A stretch of 64,000 nt of DNA from Saccharopolyspora erythraea NRRL 2338 (GCF_000062885.1 NC_009142.1:7553584-7617583); one strand, 5' to 3'; shown: positions 36,761 through 46,087, numbered from the stretch's first letter. The notes: generated from the sequence alone by a model not told the origin. Numbers and translations are program-made.

Positions 36761-38155
36761 TCATTCACCGAAGACCGGCGGCGCGGTCCTGGGCATCCCG
36801 TCGGTCCAGACGTCCTGGTCTTCGATGAGCCAGCTCGGACGCTCGTGTTCCAGGTCATCGCCGGTCTCACCGCCACGACCGGCACCGGCGCCGCCACCCA
36901 TCGCGCCGCCGGCACCGCGGCCACCCGCGCCACCGGCGCCCTTCGCCCCGACTCCACCGGCAGCACCGGCGCCCGCGCCGAGGCCGCCTGCTCCAGCGCG
37001 ACCGCCCGCACCGACACCGGGGCCGCCACCGGCGCGAGCGCCGACACCGGACCCCATACCGCCGCGGCCCGCACCCGCACCGCCACCGGCGGTGGGGCCC
37101 CCACCAGGACCAGGCCCGGTGACGAAGGCACCAGGCGGCTGGGAGCCCGGCACGCCTGGGCCACCTGGCACGGGGCCGTTCGGCGGGAAGGCCGGGGTGC
37201 GCGGCTGGTCCGCCCACTGCGATCCGGAACCGGCGGGACTATCGACTGAAGGCAGGTTCGGCGCGCCACCGCCCGACCCGATCCCTCCCGGATTCGAGCC
37301 GCCCGGCGTGGTGCCGGACGGGTTGAACGCCCGTCCCGGCGTTTGCCCGGACACCGACGGGTCCTGCCCCGCCGGGATGTTCGACCGGCCCGGCGGCGGG
37401 GGCGGAGGCGGTGGCGGGTTCAGCGGGTCGACCGGAGGCGGCAGCGACGGAGTGCTGCCGTCCACAGCGGTGTAGCCGGGGCTGTAGACGTTCTCCGCGA
37501 TGGCGCGGGCGCGCTTCTCGTCCTCGGAGCGCTCCTTCATCTGCATCGCCGCGTCCATCATGGCGAAGCCGCCGCCGGTCATCCCGCCCATGCCGCCGGC
37601 CAGCAGCGACCGCGCGGTCCCGCCCTCGTTCGGCGGCTGGATCGACGCCTTGGTCTGCTCGGCGGCGAGCCCGGCTTCCTGCACCTTGAGCCCGGTCATC
37701 CGCACCGAGTCGCCGAAGGACTGCCCCCACTGCTGCAACGGCTGTGCGGCGTTGAGCCCGGCATCCGCCGCCTGACCCCGCATCCCGTCACCAGCGGCGT
37801 CACGGGCCTGTTTGTCCAGGTCGGCGAAGACCTCGGCGATCTCCTCGCCGAGCTTCGCCCACGCGCGGCCGGACGCCTGGATGTCGTCGGGCTTCAACGA
37901 CTCCTTGAGCTGGGTCGCCAACCGCTGGTGATCCCATTCCTTCCAGTTGTCGTGCTGCTGGATCGACGCCGGATCGGTGCCCGCGACTTCCAGACCCCGC
38001 TGCTTGGCGGCGAGGTCTGCCCGCCCCTTCTCAGCGGCGGCAAGCGCAGCTTTCTGCGCGACGATGTCCGCCTGCTGCGCACGCGTGTTGCCGCCGGTGA
38101 ACGACTGGTACATGTCGTAGGCACCATCGGCAACAGCCTTGAACGGGTTGTCCAC
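36761..38155 (-). CDS. PPE-like protein, Gly-rich tail with C-terminal APPVFGE motif
   Basis: A 464-residue protein. Residues 1-180 are helical (VAQKAALAAAEKGRADLAAKQRG, DNWKEWDHQRLATQLKESL, AWAKLGEEIAEVF) with no signal peptide, as in PPE-like ESX substrates. A long Pro/Gly-rich linker follows (nine consecutive prolines, then runs such as GAGGRGAGGAMGGGAGAGRGG). The last 30 residues, ERPSWLIEDQDVW..APPVFGE, form a motif seen in many actinobacterial ESX-linked proteins. It starts with GTG after GGAGGAAGG. The PE-like and lipoprotein genes come before it, EspG after it. Confidence 0.82.
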   Translation of the reverse strand: MDNPFKAVADGAYDMYQSFTGGNTRAQQADIVAQKAALAAAEKGRADLAAKQRGLEVAGTDPASIQQHDNWKEWDHQRLATQLKESLKPDDIQASGRAWAKLGEEIAEVFADLDKQARDAAGDGMRGQAADAGLNAAQPLQQWGQSFGDSVRMTGLKVQEAGLAAEQTKASIQPPNEGGTARSLLAGGMGGMTGGGFAMMDAAMQMKERSEDEKRARAIAENVYSPGYTAVDGSTPSLPPPVDPLNPPPPPPPPPGRSNIPAGQDPSVSGQTPGRAFNPSGTTPGGSNPGGIGSGGGAPNLPSVDSPAGSGSQWADQPRTPAFPPNGPVPGGPGVPGSQPPGAFVTGPGPGGGPTAGGGAGAGRGGMGSGVGARAGGGPGVGAGGRAGAGGLGAGAGAAGGVGAKGAGGAGGRGAGGAMGGGAGAGRGGETGDDLEHERPSWLIEDQDVWTDGMPRTAPPVFGE

Positions 38156-38179
38156 GCCTTCCTCCCCCTCCGGCGTTAC

Positions 38180-38719
38180 TTACTTCGGCAGCTTCGGCTC
38201 GATCTGCTGCGCGATCTCAAGAGCCTTCGCGCACGGGTCGTTGCCCTGGATCTGGTCGGAGCTGTAGGTGACCTGGGCGATAACAGAGCCACCGCCAGCT
38301 TCGACGATCTGACGACACACTCCCTGCCCCATTCCACCGGCAGCGACCCCGCTGATCCCCCGCCTGGACGCCACCTGGTTGTTCTCGAACTTGTCGAAGT
38401 TGTTCCGACGTCCTTCCCAATAGGACAGATCCCGCCCGTCGGCCTTGAGGAGCGTAAGAACCAGGTCCTCACTGTCGAAGTCGCAACCGACTTCCCCGAC
38501 TCCCTGGTCCACCGGCGCCCCCGGAGCTTCGACACCTTGCGCCTGCAACTGCTCAGCGCTCAAGGCCGTGCACGGGTCGAAGTTCGCCAATCCGGGCTCT
38601 TTCGGCCCTTCACTGGTAGGAGTCGGCCCGGCGCTTGGTCCACCGCACCCAGCGAGCAGAAGACCCGCAGAAGCGAGCACGGCGGCGACCGTGGTTCGTG
38701 TTGTACGCATACCCACCAT
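38180..38719 (-). CDS. DUF3558 lipoprotein
   Basis: A 179-residue (or 176-residue from the second ATG) secreted lipoprotein. The signal peptide ends in the lipobox LLLAGC, with Cys to be lipidated, followed by a Ser/Pro/Thr linker. The DUF3558 core has FDPCTALSAEQLQAQGV, VGCDFDSEDLVLTL, KFENNQVASRRG and the two further Cys near GVCRQIV and DPCAKALEIA. Such lipoproteins are found beside PE/PPE-like genes in actinobacteria. It may act at the outer face of the membrane in export. The start is ambiguous between two ATGs nine bases apart. Confidence 0.85.
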   Translation of the reverse strand: MVGMRTTRTTVAAVLASAGLLLAGCGGPSAGPTPTSEGPKEPGLANFDPCTALSAEQLQAQGVEAPGAPVDQGVGEVGCDFDSEDLVLTLLKADGRDLSYWEGRRNNFDKFENNQVASRRGISGVAAGGMGQGVCRQIVEAGGGSVIAQVTYSSDQIQGNDPCAKALEIAQQIEPKLPK

Positions 38720-38723
38720 CAGA

Positions 38724-39134
38724 TCAGATTTTCCGTCCCAGATTCCGGGCGCTCTCTTCGTCTGTGTTCCGCATCTCCTTGGCGGAATCCCTATAGGCTT
38801 GAGCCATATTCCGCAAGATCGTCTCCATCTTTCGGAGAATCTGGATCAAGCCTGCATCTGGGTCGCCCTCAGTGCCGCGGACTTTCTCGTTGAACTTCTT
38901 CTCCATCGAACGTCCGATGAAGCAGTCACCGTAGGCACCGTTGACAATCAACTCTTGGGCACGGGCCACCTTCGTCCGTACCTTGTCCGCCTTGTCGTCG
39001 TAGACCTTGGCGACGCGCTCGGCGGCTTCCGGGTCCATGACCAGGTGGCCCGAGTCCACTGCTGCCCGCAGGCCCTGCGCCTGGCCCGCCAACGCCCCTG
39101 CCTGCTGGGCGAAGCCCTCCATCCCCGTTGTCAA
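38724..39134 (-). CDS. PE-like/ESX-associated small helical protein
   Basis: A protein of about 136 residues made mainly of helices (MEGFAQQAGALAGQAQGLRAAV, VAKVYDDKADKVRTKVARAQEL). It has no signal peptide. The position before DUF3558, PPE-like and EspG genes makes it the probable PE-type partner of the PPE-like protein. I chose TTG (MTTGMEGF) because GGAGGGGG lies six bases upstream; a GTG 15 bases earlier and an ATG later are alternatives. The stop lies 4 bases before the lipoprotein's first ATG. A YxxxD/E signal is not visible in the last third. Confidence 0.7.
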   Translation of the reverse strand: MTTGMEGFAQQAGALAGQAQGLRAAVDSGHLVMDPEAAERVAKVYDDKADKVRTKVARAQELIVNGAYGDCFIGRSMEKKFNEKVRGTEGDPDAGLIQILRKMETILRNMAQAYRDSAKEMRNTDEESARNLGRKI

Positions 39135-39266
39135 CGGAGCCCCCTCCACGACCGTGATCGGCGGTGATCAACCCCTCCGTAGATCACCGCCGTGGAGACT
39201 ACCGAGAGCCTTGGGGGCGCGGACCCCGATCCCGAACATCTCACTCAAATCACCCGGACAGCGCAG

Positions 39267-39455
39267 TCACCAGCGCTGATCGCGCATCGCGGCCACGAAC
39301 GAAGCCCACTTACGGCGCTGGAAGACCAGCGTCCCGCCGTCGCGGTCCTTCGTATCACGTACCCCGACGAAACCTGGAGCGGAGCCGACCTCGACGCAGT
39401 CGGCCTGAGCACCGCTATAGCTCGACTTCCGCCATCCGGATAACTCGCCGGTCAT
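39267..39455 (-). CDS. DUF397 domain protein
   Basis: A 62-residue DUF397 protein: WRKSSYSGAQADCVEVG, VGVRDTKDRDGGTLVF and WASFVAAMRDQRW cover the whole domain. It overlaps the XRE regulator by four bases (ATGA). DUF397 proteins are the standard small partners of XRE regulators with DUF5753 in Streptomyces and relatives, in systems of the BldB/WhiJ kind that influence development. Confidence 0.92.
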   Translation of the reverse strand: MTGELSGWRKSSYSGAQADCVEVGSAPGFVGVRDTKDRDGGTLVFQRRKWASFVAAMRDQRW

Positions 39456-40294
39456 GTTGCCTCGCTCTCGTACCGCTTGATGTACCCGCTCAGTATCTCG
39501 CGGGAAGCACCCGGAGCCAGGGCATGTTTGCCGAGGCGATCCACGGCATCGAGGAAGAGGCTCACGTCGTCGGGTTCGTCCAGGAACGCACCAGAACTCC
39601 TGGCTTCGAGGAAGACCACTGGCCTGGCCTTGATGAACTCGAAAAGCACGAAGGTACCGCTCAACCCCGCGTGCGCGCCGACCGCGAGCGGTAGAACCTG
39701 CACTGTCACGTTGGGCTCCTCGCTCGCCGCAAGGACCCGCCGGAGCTGTTCGGCCATCACTCGTGGCCCTCCCACCGGCCGCAGCAACGCAGTCTCGTCA
39801 ATGAAAGACCACAGCTCAGCCGGGTCTACCTTGCTCAGAACGCCTTGCCGCACCTGGCGGATCGAAACGTGGTCGTCGATGTCCTGGGCATCGACCCCAC
39901 CAGCTTGCATGATCTCCCGTGTGTACGGCCTCGTCTGAAGCAGGCCCGGAATCGTGTTGAGCGCGACACTGGTAATGCGCGTCGCACGCTGTTCGGCATC
40001 GATCAGTGCCGTTAGCTGCGCTGGAAGGTGTCGACCAAGCTCCCACCACGCCGGTTCGTGGATCTCGCGCGTCATCTTCAGAAGTCGGTCGCGATCGATC
40101 CCCGTCACGCCGAGCGTGTCCAGGATCGCGGTCACCGGCTCCACTTTGAGCCCGCGCCGCGCAGTCTCCAACCGGCTGACCTTCGATTCCGACCATCCCA
40201 GGCGGTTGCCCAGTTCACGCAGGGTCAGACCAGCCGCCTCCCGGGCCGCCCGAAGCTCCTTTGCCAACGCACGTGCCCTCGGCGTGTCTGACAT
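39452..40294 (-). CDS. XRE-family regulator with DUF5753 domain
   Basis: A 280-residue regulator. Residues 5-62 form a Cro/CI helix-turn-helix (LRAAREAAGLTLRELGNRLGWSESKVSRLETARRG). Residues 95-270 match DUF5753 (LIDAEQRATRITSVALNTIPGLLQTRPYTREIM, ELWSFIDETALLRPVGG, VLPLAVGAHAGLSGTFVLFEF). It is co-transcribed with DUF397 and diverges from a small Cys-rich gene, a combination typical of actinobacteria. The target is unknown. Confidence 0.92.
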   Translation of the reverse strand: MSDTPRARALAKELRAAREAAGLTLRELGNRLGWSESKVSRLETARRGLKVEPVTAILDTLGVTGIDRDRLLKMTREIHEPAWWELGRHLPAQLTALIDAEQRATRITSVALNTIPGLLQTRPYTREIMQAGGVDAQDIDDHVSIRQVRQGVLSKVDPAELWSFIDETALLRPVGGPRVMAEQLRRVLAASEEPNVTVQVLPLAVGAHAGLSGTFVLFEFIKARPVVFLEARSSGAFLDEPDDVSLFLDAVDRLGKHALAPGASREILSGYIKRYESEAT

Positions 40295-40405
40295 GAGGAC
40301 AGCTTACGGACCACCGACACCTCTGTTGATCTCCCTCGATCAGGTAATTGATGACTTGCAGATCATTCGGCAAGACTTGCCACATCGCCAACCCGAGGAG
40401 ACACC

Positions 40406-40615
40406 GTGACACTGACCTTCGTCTGGCGGCCCATACCCGGCGCGGGTCGGCACGCGTTTCCCGTGGCAGCGCTGAAGCTCGCCGGCGACGCGAAGGCCAC
40501 CGCCTACTGCAGGGCCGAAGCCGACGCCGCTCAGCTCCACGACCGCAGCGAGATGGACTGGATCTGCGAAACGACCTGCGCTGCCTGCTGGAAAGCCCTC
40601 TCCGCGAGGGAGTGA
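40406..40615 (+). CDS. Small Cys/His protein divergent from XRE gene
   Basis: A 69-residue protein with a compact Cys cluster near its end (ICETTCAACWKAL, C-x3-C-x2-C), plus one Cys and a His earlier, compatible with a zinc-binding site. The GTG follows GAGGAG five bases upstream. Small zinc-finger-like proteins of this size are often divergent from XRE/DUF397 pairs. The function is unknown. Confidence 0.7.
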   Translation: MTLTFVWRPIPGAGRHAFPVAALKLAGDAKATAYCRAEADAAQLHDRSEMDWICETTCAACWKALSARE

Positions 40616-40738
40616 GACCCGGTCCGGCGCCGCCCTCCCCCAGCGCCGAACCGAACGGTGGCCGGGCACGGCTTCCCCGACCCGGGCCCGGCCACCACCC
40701 AACACAGGAACGTCGGGGAAACCACCACTGGGGTTCGA

Positions 40739-41782
40739 GTGTCATTTCCACATGTGCCGCCGCCTTACGCCGTGCGGAAACCGCGCCGTCGCAGGGCGGC
40801 GGTGGGCGTCGCGCTGGTTCTGGCCGGAGCCGCGATCACGATCAGCGCCATATCCGCCGCATGGCTGAGCACCGCGAGCCGGAGCACCGCGGCGTTCGAC
40901 GAGAAGGCAGGTTTCAAGCCGGGCATGGAGATCAACGAGGCAGTGCTGGCCGCGACAGACCCGGACGCGCTCTACGAGGCGATGTTGCGCAACCAGCTCA
41001 TGCGGCCCGTTCACCAGGTCACCACCGAACACTACTCGAATCCCCAGTGGTTCGAGGACGCCGAACGTCTCGGCCACACCGTTCGGCAGACCCGCGTCGA
41101 CTACGAGCACAACCGCGTCACCGAGGCCGATACCGACTACGAAGTGGTGGATGGAGTCCAGGTGCTCCATGCGCAAAGCCGCTGCGTCGACGGGGAAGGG
41201 CACCGGTGGAGCGAGTACACGGGGACGTGGAGCGGACGCCCGCCGGGGTCCTGCATACCGGAACTCATCAAGGTGGGCTCAGGCGACGGAATCGCTCCCG
41301 GCGGCCTCAGCGCGAAACAGGCCGACCGCTACCTCCGGTACCTGCGCGGGGAGTTCGGCGATCCGATCTCGGTCGGCAAGCCGACGCTGTTCCGGCACGA
41401 CGGCAAGTCCTACGTGCGTTTGCCCGTCAAAGTGACGCCGCTTCGCACCCGCGACCGCGGGTACACCGGCATGATGCTCTTCCAGTGGGCCCTGCAAGCA
41501 GCGGGAATCAGTCCGCTGACCTACCCCTACAGCAACGGCGGCGCGGCGGCGAGCGGCGTCGAGGTCACCTACTACATCGATCCCGCGACGACGCTTCCCG
41601 CCTACTCGTTCCAGCGCATGACCCCGGTCCTGAACAGCGCGGGCGAGGTGAGGGACCCCGGCGAGCGGCTGAGCGTCAGGCGCTCGGAGTACGCGTTCCC
41701 CGAGCGATGGCGCCCCTACGACCTGGCAAACCCGACCGACCTCGAACCGATCGCGCTCACCTGGCACCGCGACATCCGCTGA
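40739..41782 (+). CDS. Membrane-anchored extracytoplasmic protein of unknown function
   Basis: A 347-residue protein. A basic start (YAVRKPRRRRAAVGV) leads into one helix (about 20-45), so the rest of it is outside the membrane. Recognisable features: a long alpha/beta region with VGKPTLFRHDGKSYVRLPVKVTPL, tyrosines and YYIDPATTLP. Two Cys (in SRCVDGEG and GSCIPEL) could form a disulfide. I do not recognise a family. It converges on eccC with a terminator between. The ESX context suggests an envelope-linked role, but this is only location. Confidence 0.65.
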   Translation: MSFPHVPPPYAVRKPRRRRAAVGVALVLAGAAITISAISAAWLSTASRSTAAFDEKAGFKPGMEINEAVLAATDPDALYEAMLRNQLMRPVHQVTTEHYSNPQWFEDAERLGHTVRQTRVDYEHNRVTEADTDYEVVDGVQVLHAQSRCVDGEGHRWSEYTGTWSGRPPGSCIPELIKVGSGDGIAPGGLSAKQADRYLRYLRGEFGDPISVGKPTLFRHDGKSYVRLPVKVTPLRTRDRGYTGMMLFQWALQAAGISPLTYPYSNGGAAASGVEVTYYIDPATTLPAYSFQRMTPVLNSAGEVRDPGERLSVRRSEYAFPERWRPYDLANPTDLEPIALTWHRDIR

Positions 41783-41796
41783 CGCCTCGCAAAAGC

Positions 41797-41832
41797 GAAG
41801 CCCTCCCCCGTCCGAAGACGAGGGAGGGCTTC
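41797..41832. terminator. Bidirectional terminator between membrane protein gene and eccC
   Basis: A 16-bp stem GAAGCCCTCCCCCGTC / GACGAGGGAGGGCTTC with one mismatch and a 4-base CGAA loop. Read on the minus strand it is followed by CGCTTTT, so it fits the end of the eccC transcript, and it also serves the converging gene. Confidence 0.8.
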
Positions 41833-41849
41833 AGCGCGTTAGCCGAGGA

Positions 41850-44800
41850 TCACTCCGGCCTGAGGAAGGCCGTCTGGATCATCTGCGGACCGCCCTTGAG
41901 CGAGCGGCTGACCAGCGTGCCGCGGCCCGGCGGCAGCTGCCGCGACTTGATGTTGCCGACGAGCTGGCCGTCGTCCTTGTTCGCGCTCATCGCCAGACCC
42001 GGCGCCGAGGCCTCGCGCATCTTGCCGATGATCGGCTCGTACAGCGCGCGGTTCGCACCACCGGAGTTGCGTGCGATGACGAAGTGCAGACCGACGTCGG
42101 ACGCCTGCGGGACGAAGTCCGCCAGCGGTGCCAGCGGGTTGTTGCCCTGCGGGGCGACCAGGTCGTAGTCGTCGACCACGACGAACAGCTCCGGACCCGT
42201 CCACCAGGAGCGGTCGCGCAGCTGCTGCTGCGTGACGTCGGGACCCGGCAGCCGCTTTTTCAGCGCGTTGACGACGTCCTTGACGTTGCTCTTGAGCTGG
42301 TCGGCACCCACCGAGTACTCCAGCAGGTGGCTGTTGAGGAAGCCCAGCATGGTCCGCCGGTAGTCGACCAGCAGGATGAGCGCTTCCTTCGGGGTGTAGC
42401 GGGTGGTGATGCCTCGGACGATCGTGCGCAGCAGCGCCGTCTTGCCCGCTTCCCGCTCGCCGAAGGCGTAGAAGTGCGGTTCCTGCTGGAAGTCCAGGTA
42501 GACCGGGTGCAGGCCCTCCTCGTTGATGCCGATCGGCACCAGCTTCGGCCGGGGCTGCTGCTCCGGCGTCGGCAGCTGCTCGTAGGGCAGCAGGTCCGGC
42601 AGCAGGCGAACCTGCGGGGCCGGACGGCCCTTCCAGGAGCTCTTGACCCGGTTGACCAGGTCGCTGACGCCGTCGGCGAGGTCGTCGTTGTAGAGCTCCC
42701 ACCCGGCGCGGGCGGGCCTGCGCTCCTCGGTGGCGGCGGCAAGCTCCACGTTGACGCGGTCCCCGATGTTCTCGCTGTCCACGCGCGGCACCGCCGCAAG
42801 GAAATGCAGCTCCGACGGGTGCAGACCGCGGCCGGGGCGGCCCTCGGGCACGTTGGCCGCGATCTTGCGGTGGATCTCGGACTCGGTGTGGTCACCGAGC
42901 CGCAGCTCCATCCGGGTGCCCAGCAGGTCCTTGAGCGCGGGGCGGATCTCCGCCCAGCGGTTGGCCGAGACGAACACGTGGATGCCGAACGCCAGACCCT
43001 GCGAGGCGAGGTTCAGCACGTCCTGCTCCAGCGTCTCGAACTCCTGCCGGAACGCCGCCCAGCCGTCGATGAGCAGGAAGACGTCGCCGTAGGGGTCGTC
43101 GCTGATGTCGCCGCGCCGCTTGCGGTTGCGGAAGTCGCTGATGCCGTCGATGCCCTGGGCCTGGAAGCGGCCTTCGCGCTCGGCCATCAGTCCCTTGAGC
43201 TCCGACACCGTCCGGCGGACCGTGTCGGGGTCGCGGCGACCGCCGAAGCCACCGACGTGCGGCAGGTTCTTCAGCGAAGCCAGCGAACCACCACCGAGGT
43301 CGATGCAGTAGAACTGCACCTCCTGCGGAGTGTGGGTCAGGGCCATCGACGCGACCAGCGTGCGCAGCACGTTGGACTTGCCCGACTGCGGACGGCCGAC
43401 GACCGCGCCGTGCCCGTTCGCGCCGCCCAGGTCCAGCATGTAGTAGTCCTGCCGCTGGTGGAACGGCACGTCGACCAGACCCACCGGCACCTGCAGCCTG
43501 CCGCTGCCCGCGAAGCCCGCCGCCGTGTAACCACGGTCGTCGGTGGCCTGCAACGGCGGCAGCAGCGTGTCCAGGGTGGGCGGTGCGTCCAGCGGGGGCA
43601 GCCACACCTGGTGCGGCGGCGGACCCGCGTTGATGGTCTTGCGGATGATGACCTGGAAGTCGGTGGGGGCCAGCTCGTCCTGCGGCTCCTCCTTGACCTC
43701 CTCGACCGCCGGCTTCTCCGGCTCCGGCGGCTTCTCGATGTAGTCCGGGATGAAGACGCGCGGCTGCTTCTCACCGGTCACCGGCGAGGCCGCCGCGCCC
43801 GCGGGCTTGCGACCGGTCGTCTGGTGCAGGTAACCCGACACGTAGGCGGCGCGGAAGCGGTCCATGCCGTTGGGGTGCTTGAGGTACCCGTGACCACCGG
43901 TCGCGGGCAGGTCCGCGGCGTCGGGGATGCCGATCGCGGCGCGGGACTCCGCGGCGTTGAAGGTCTTCAGACCGATCCGGTAGGACAGGTGCGCGTCCAG
44001 GCCGCGCAGCTTGCCCTCCTCCAGCCGCTGCGACGCCAGCAGCAGGTGGACCTGCAGCGAACGGCCCAGCCGGCCGATCTCGTTGAACAGGTCGGCGAAC
44101 TCCGGCTTCTTGGCCAGCAGCTCGCCGAACTCGTCGATGACGACGAACAGCGCGGGCAGCGGTTCCTGCGCCTTCTCGTCACCGGCCTCGCCCTGCTTGC
44201 GGTAGTCCCAGACGTTCTTGGCGCCCGCGGCCTGCAGCACCTCCTGGCGGCGGTTCATCTCACCGGCCAGCGCGTCCTGCATGCGGTCGATCAGGGTGGA
44301 GTCGTCACCGAGGTTGGAGATGTTGGCCGACACGTGCGGCGCGTCGTCGAACCCGTTGAACGTCGCACCACCCTTGAAGTCGACGAGCACGAAGTTGAGC
44401 ATCGACGACGAGTGCGTGGCGATCAGGCCGAGCACGATGGTGCGCAGGAACTCGGACTTACCGGAACCGGTCGCACCGATGCACAGGCCGTGCGGGCCCA
44501 TGCCGCCGGAGGCGGTCTCCTTGATGTCCAGGTGCACGATCTCGCCGTACTCGCCGGGGCCGATCGCCACCCGGTACAGGTCGTCCCTCGACCGGGGACG
44601 CCACGCCTCGTGGATGTCGAAGGTGACCGCGTCACCGGCCAGGCCGAGCTGCTCGATGTAGTTCAGCGGCGTGGTCAGCGGCTCGTAGCCGCCGCTGTCG
44701 GCCTCCACCGCGGGACCGCCCGCGACCCGGTACGGCGACAGCGAACGGGCCAGCGAGGTGGCCTGCTCCATGCTCAGCGTGTCCGGCTCGCCGAACCACT

Positions 44801-45959
44801 CGACACCGCTGCCGCCGCGGGCACCGATGCGGTCCTCCTCGACGACCATGCGCATGCCGCGGCGCGCGGTGATCTGGCCGAGCACGTCGGACAGGTCGAT
44901 CATGGTCACACCGGCCATGCCGCCTTCGACGATCAGCGCCTCCTCGCGACTGATCTCGGCGTCGTCGATCAGGATCACCACGTGCGGCTGGCCGTCCGGC
45001 GGGGCTGCGTTGCGCTGGAAGCGCGGGCGGTCGGCGAGCTGCTCGGAGAGCATCTCCTCGATCGCGCGCAGCGAACCGGCCATCAGCCGCATCTGGCCGA
45101 TGCCGTCGGTCTCGGTGGGGTGCTGGGCGTGCGGCAGCCACTTGACCCAGTCCCACTCGCGGCGGGCGCGCCCGCTGCTGGCGACCGCGATGATCACGTC
45201 GTCGGGCGTGTGGAACGTCGCGAGCTGGCAGATCATGGCGCGAGCCAGGGCCCGGGTCAGCTCCCGGTCGCCCTGCAGGCCCACGGCGGCGAAACCGCGC
45301 AGCGAGATCGCGATCGGCAGCCCGGCCACCAGCGAGTGCGCGCGCACGAAACGGCGCAGCGCCAGCGTCGTGATCGGCTCCAGCTCGTCGACCGGTCCGG
45401 TCTGCGGCGGCACCAGCCGGGTCTCCAGCCGCTGCGAGCCGCGGCCGACGCGCACCTGGCAGAAGTCGTTGTCGTTGCCGCGCCGCTCCCACATCCGGCG
45501 GCTGCCCGCGGCGATCGACCACAGCGTCTGCGGGTCCGGGTGCACCCACTCGCGTGCCAGCCGCTGCTCCTCGGCGGCCTCCCGCGCGCGGTCGCGCATC
45601 TGGCCGAGGTACCGCAGGTAATCCTTGCGGTCCTCGTTCATCTCGGCCTTCTTCTGGCCGCCGTCCTTGCCCCCGCCCGCCATCATCCCGAATGTCGAGA
45701 TGAGCATCATCATCGGCATCATCATCATCATCGGGTTGTCTTTTGCCCGCTGGAGCATGAAGACCATCATCCCGAGCGACGCGACGATCATGACGCCCGG
45801 AAGAACCTTCTGAATGACGTTGCCGGGGATGGTCCGCGGGATCTCCGGCGGCGGTTCGAGGTGCACCTCTCCGCCCGGTGGCCTCGGAGCGGCCAGGCGT
45901 GGCGTGCGCTTGAACTGCAGCGTGCTCACCGGACGCAGCACCCTTTCCGTGTTCGACAT
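41850..45959 (-). CDS. eccC: Type VII secretion ATPase EccC (fused EccCa/EccCb)
   Basis: A 1369-residue FtsK/SpoIIIE ATPase that recognises ESX substrates by their C-terminal signal and drives export. Two N-terminal membrane helices lie around residues 40-90, separated by a Met-rich stretch (DNPMMMMMPMMMLI). Three P-loops follow: GATGSGKSEF (about 490), GRPQSGKSNVL (about 855) and GEREAGKTALL (about 1163). The acidic Walker B residues are in PLPALFVVIDEFGEL and later domains. The ATG gives MSNTERVLRPVS, the usual EccC start. It is divergent from eccD. Confidence 0.95.
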   Translation of the reverse strand: MSNTERVLRPVSTLQFKRTPRLAAPRPPGGEVHLEPPPEIPRTIPGNVIQKVLPGVMIVASLGMMVFMLQRAKDNPMMMMMPMMMLISTFGMMAGGGKDGGQKKAEMNEDRKDYLRYLGQMRDRAREAAEEQRLAREWVHPDPQTLWSIAAGSRRMWERRGNDNDFCQVRVGRGSQRLETRLVPPQTGPVDELEPITTLALRRFVRAHSLVAGLPIAISLRGFAAVGLQGDRELTRALARAMICQLATFHTPDDVIIAVASSGRARREWDWVKWLPHAQHPTETDGIGQMRLMAGSLRAIEEMLSEQLADRPRFQRNAAPPDGQPHVVILIDDAEISREEALIVEGGMAGVTMIDLSDVLGQITARRGMRMVVEEDRIGARGGSGVEWFGEPDTLSMEQATSLARSLSPYRVAGGPAVEADSGGYEPLTTPLNYIEQLGLAGDAVTFDIHEAWRPRSRDDLYRVAIGPGEYGEIVHLDIKETASGGMGPHGLCIGATGSGKSEFLRTIVLGLIATHSSSMLNFVLVDFKGGATFNGFDDAPHVSANISNLGDDSTLIDRMQDALAGEMNRRQEVLQAAGAKNVWDYRKQGEAGDEKAQEPLPALFVVIDEFGELLAKKPEFADLFNEIGRLGRSLQVHLLLASQRLEEGKLRGLDAHLSYRIGLKTFNAAESRAAIGIPDAADLPATGGHGYLKHPNGMDRFRAAYVSGYLHQTTGRKPAGAAASPVTGEKQPRVFIPDYIEKPPEPEKPAVEEVKEEPQDELAPTDFQVIIRKTINAGPPPHQVWLPPLDAPPTLDTLLPPLQATDDRGYTAAGFAGSGRLQVPVGLVDVPFHQRQDYYMLDLGGANGHGAVVGRPQSGKSNVLRTLVASMALTHTPQEVQFYCIDLGGGSLASLKNLPHVGGFGGRRDPDTVRRTVSELKGLMAEREGRFQAQGIDGISDFRNRKRRGDISDDPYGDVFLLIDGWAAFRQEFETLEQDVLNLASQGLAFGIHVFVSANRWAEIRPALKDLLGTRMELRLGDHTESEIHRKIAANVPEGRPGRGLHPSELHFLAAVPRVDSENIGDRVNVELAAATEERRPARAGWELYNDDLADGVSDLVNRVKSSWKGRPAPQVRLLPDLLPYEQLPTPEQQPRPKLVPIGINEEGLHPVYLDFQQEPHFYAFGEREAGKTALLRTIVRGITTRYTPKEALILLVDYRRTMLGFLNSHLLEYSVGADQLKSNVKDVVNALKKRLPGPDVTQQQLRDRSWWTGPELFVVVDDYDLVAPQGNNPLAPLADFVPQASDVGLHFVIARNSGGANRALYEPIIGKMREASAPGLAMSANKDDGQLVGNIKSRQLPPGRGTLVSRSLKGGPQMIQTAFLRPE

Positions 45960-46060
45960 TGCCCGAAATGCTTTGCTCGCAGGCAGCATTCTGTACTGCC
46001 AGCGAGGCCGACGGCAGCGGGGTCGCCGGAGATCGGACCTCAGACGTGACCAATCAGATA

Positions 46061-46087
46061 CCAACTAGTTGGCACTTCTTGGACCAA
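46061..46087. promoter_or_regulatory. Candidate operator in the eccC/eccD divergent region
   Basis: The perfect 12-base palindrome CCAACTAGTTGG (46061-46072) is followed six bases later by a second symmetric site TTGGACCAA. They lie between the divergent eccC and eccD genes and share the half-site TTGG/CCAA. They could bind a dimeric regulator controlling both arms. The protein is unknown. Confidence 0.4.

Noticed and set aside
40348-42168. A 606-codon frame partly over the membrane protein gene
   Set aside because: Out-of-frame shadow; the real gene in the neighbouring frame has a membrane helix and sensible composition.
42084-46049. A 1321-codon open frame on the plus strand opposite eccC
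   Set aside because: It is the antisense shadow of eccC in GC-rich DNA. The text is Arg/His/Val-rich with no domain, while eccC has clear P-loops on the other strand.
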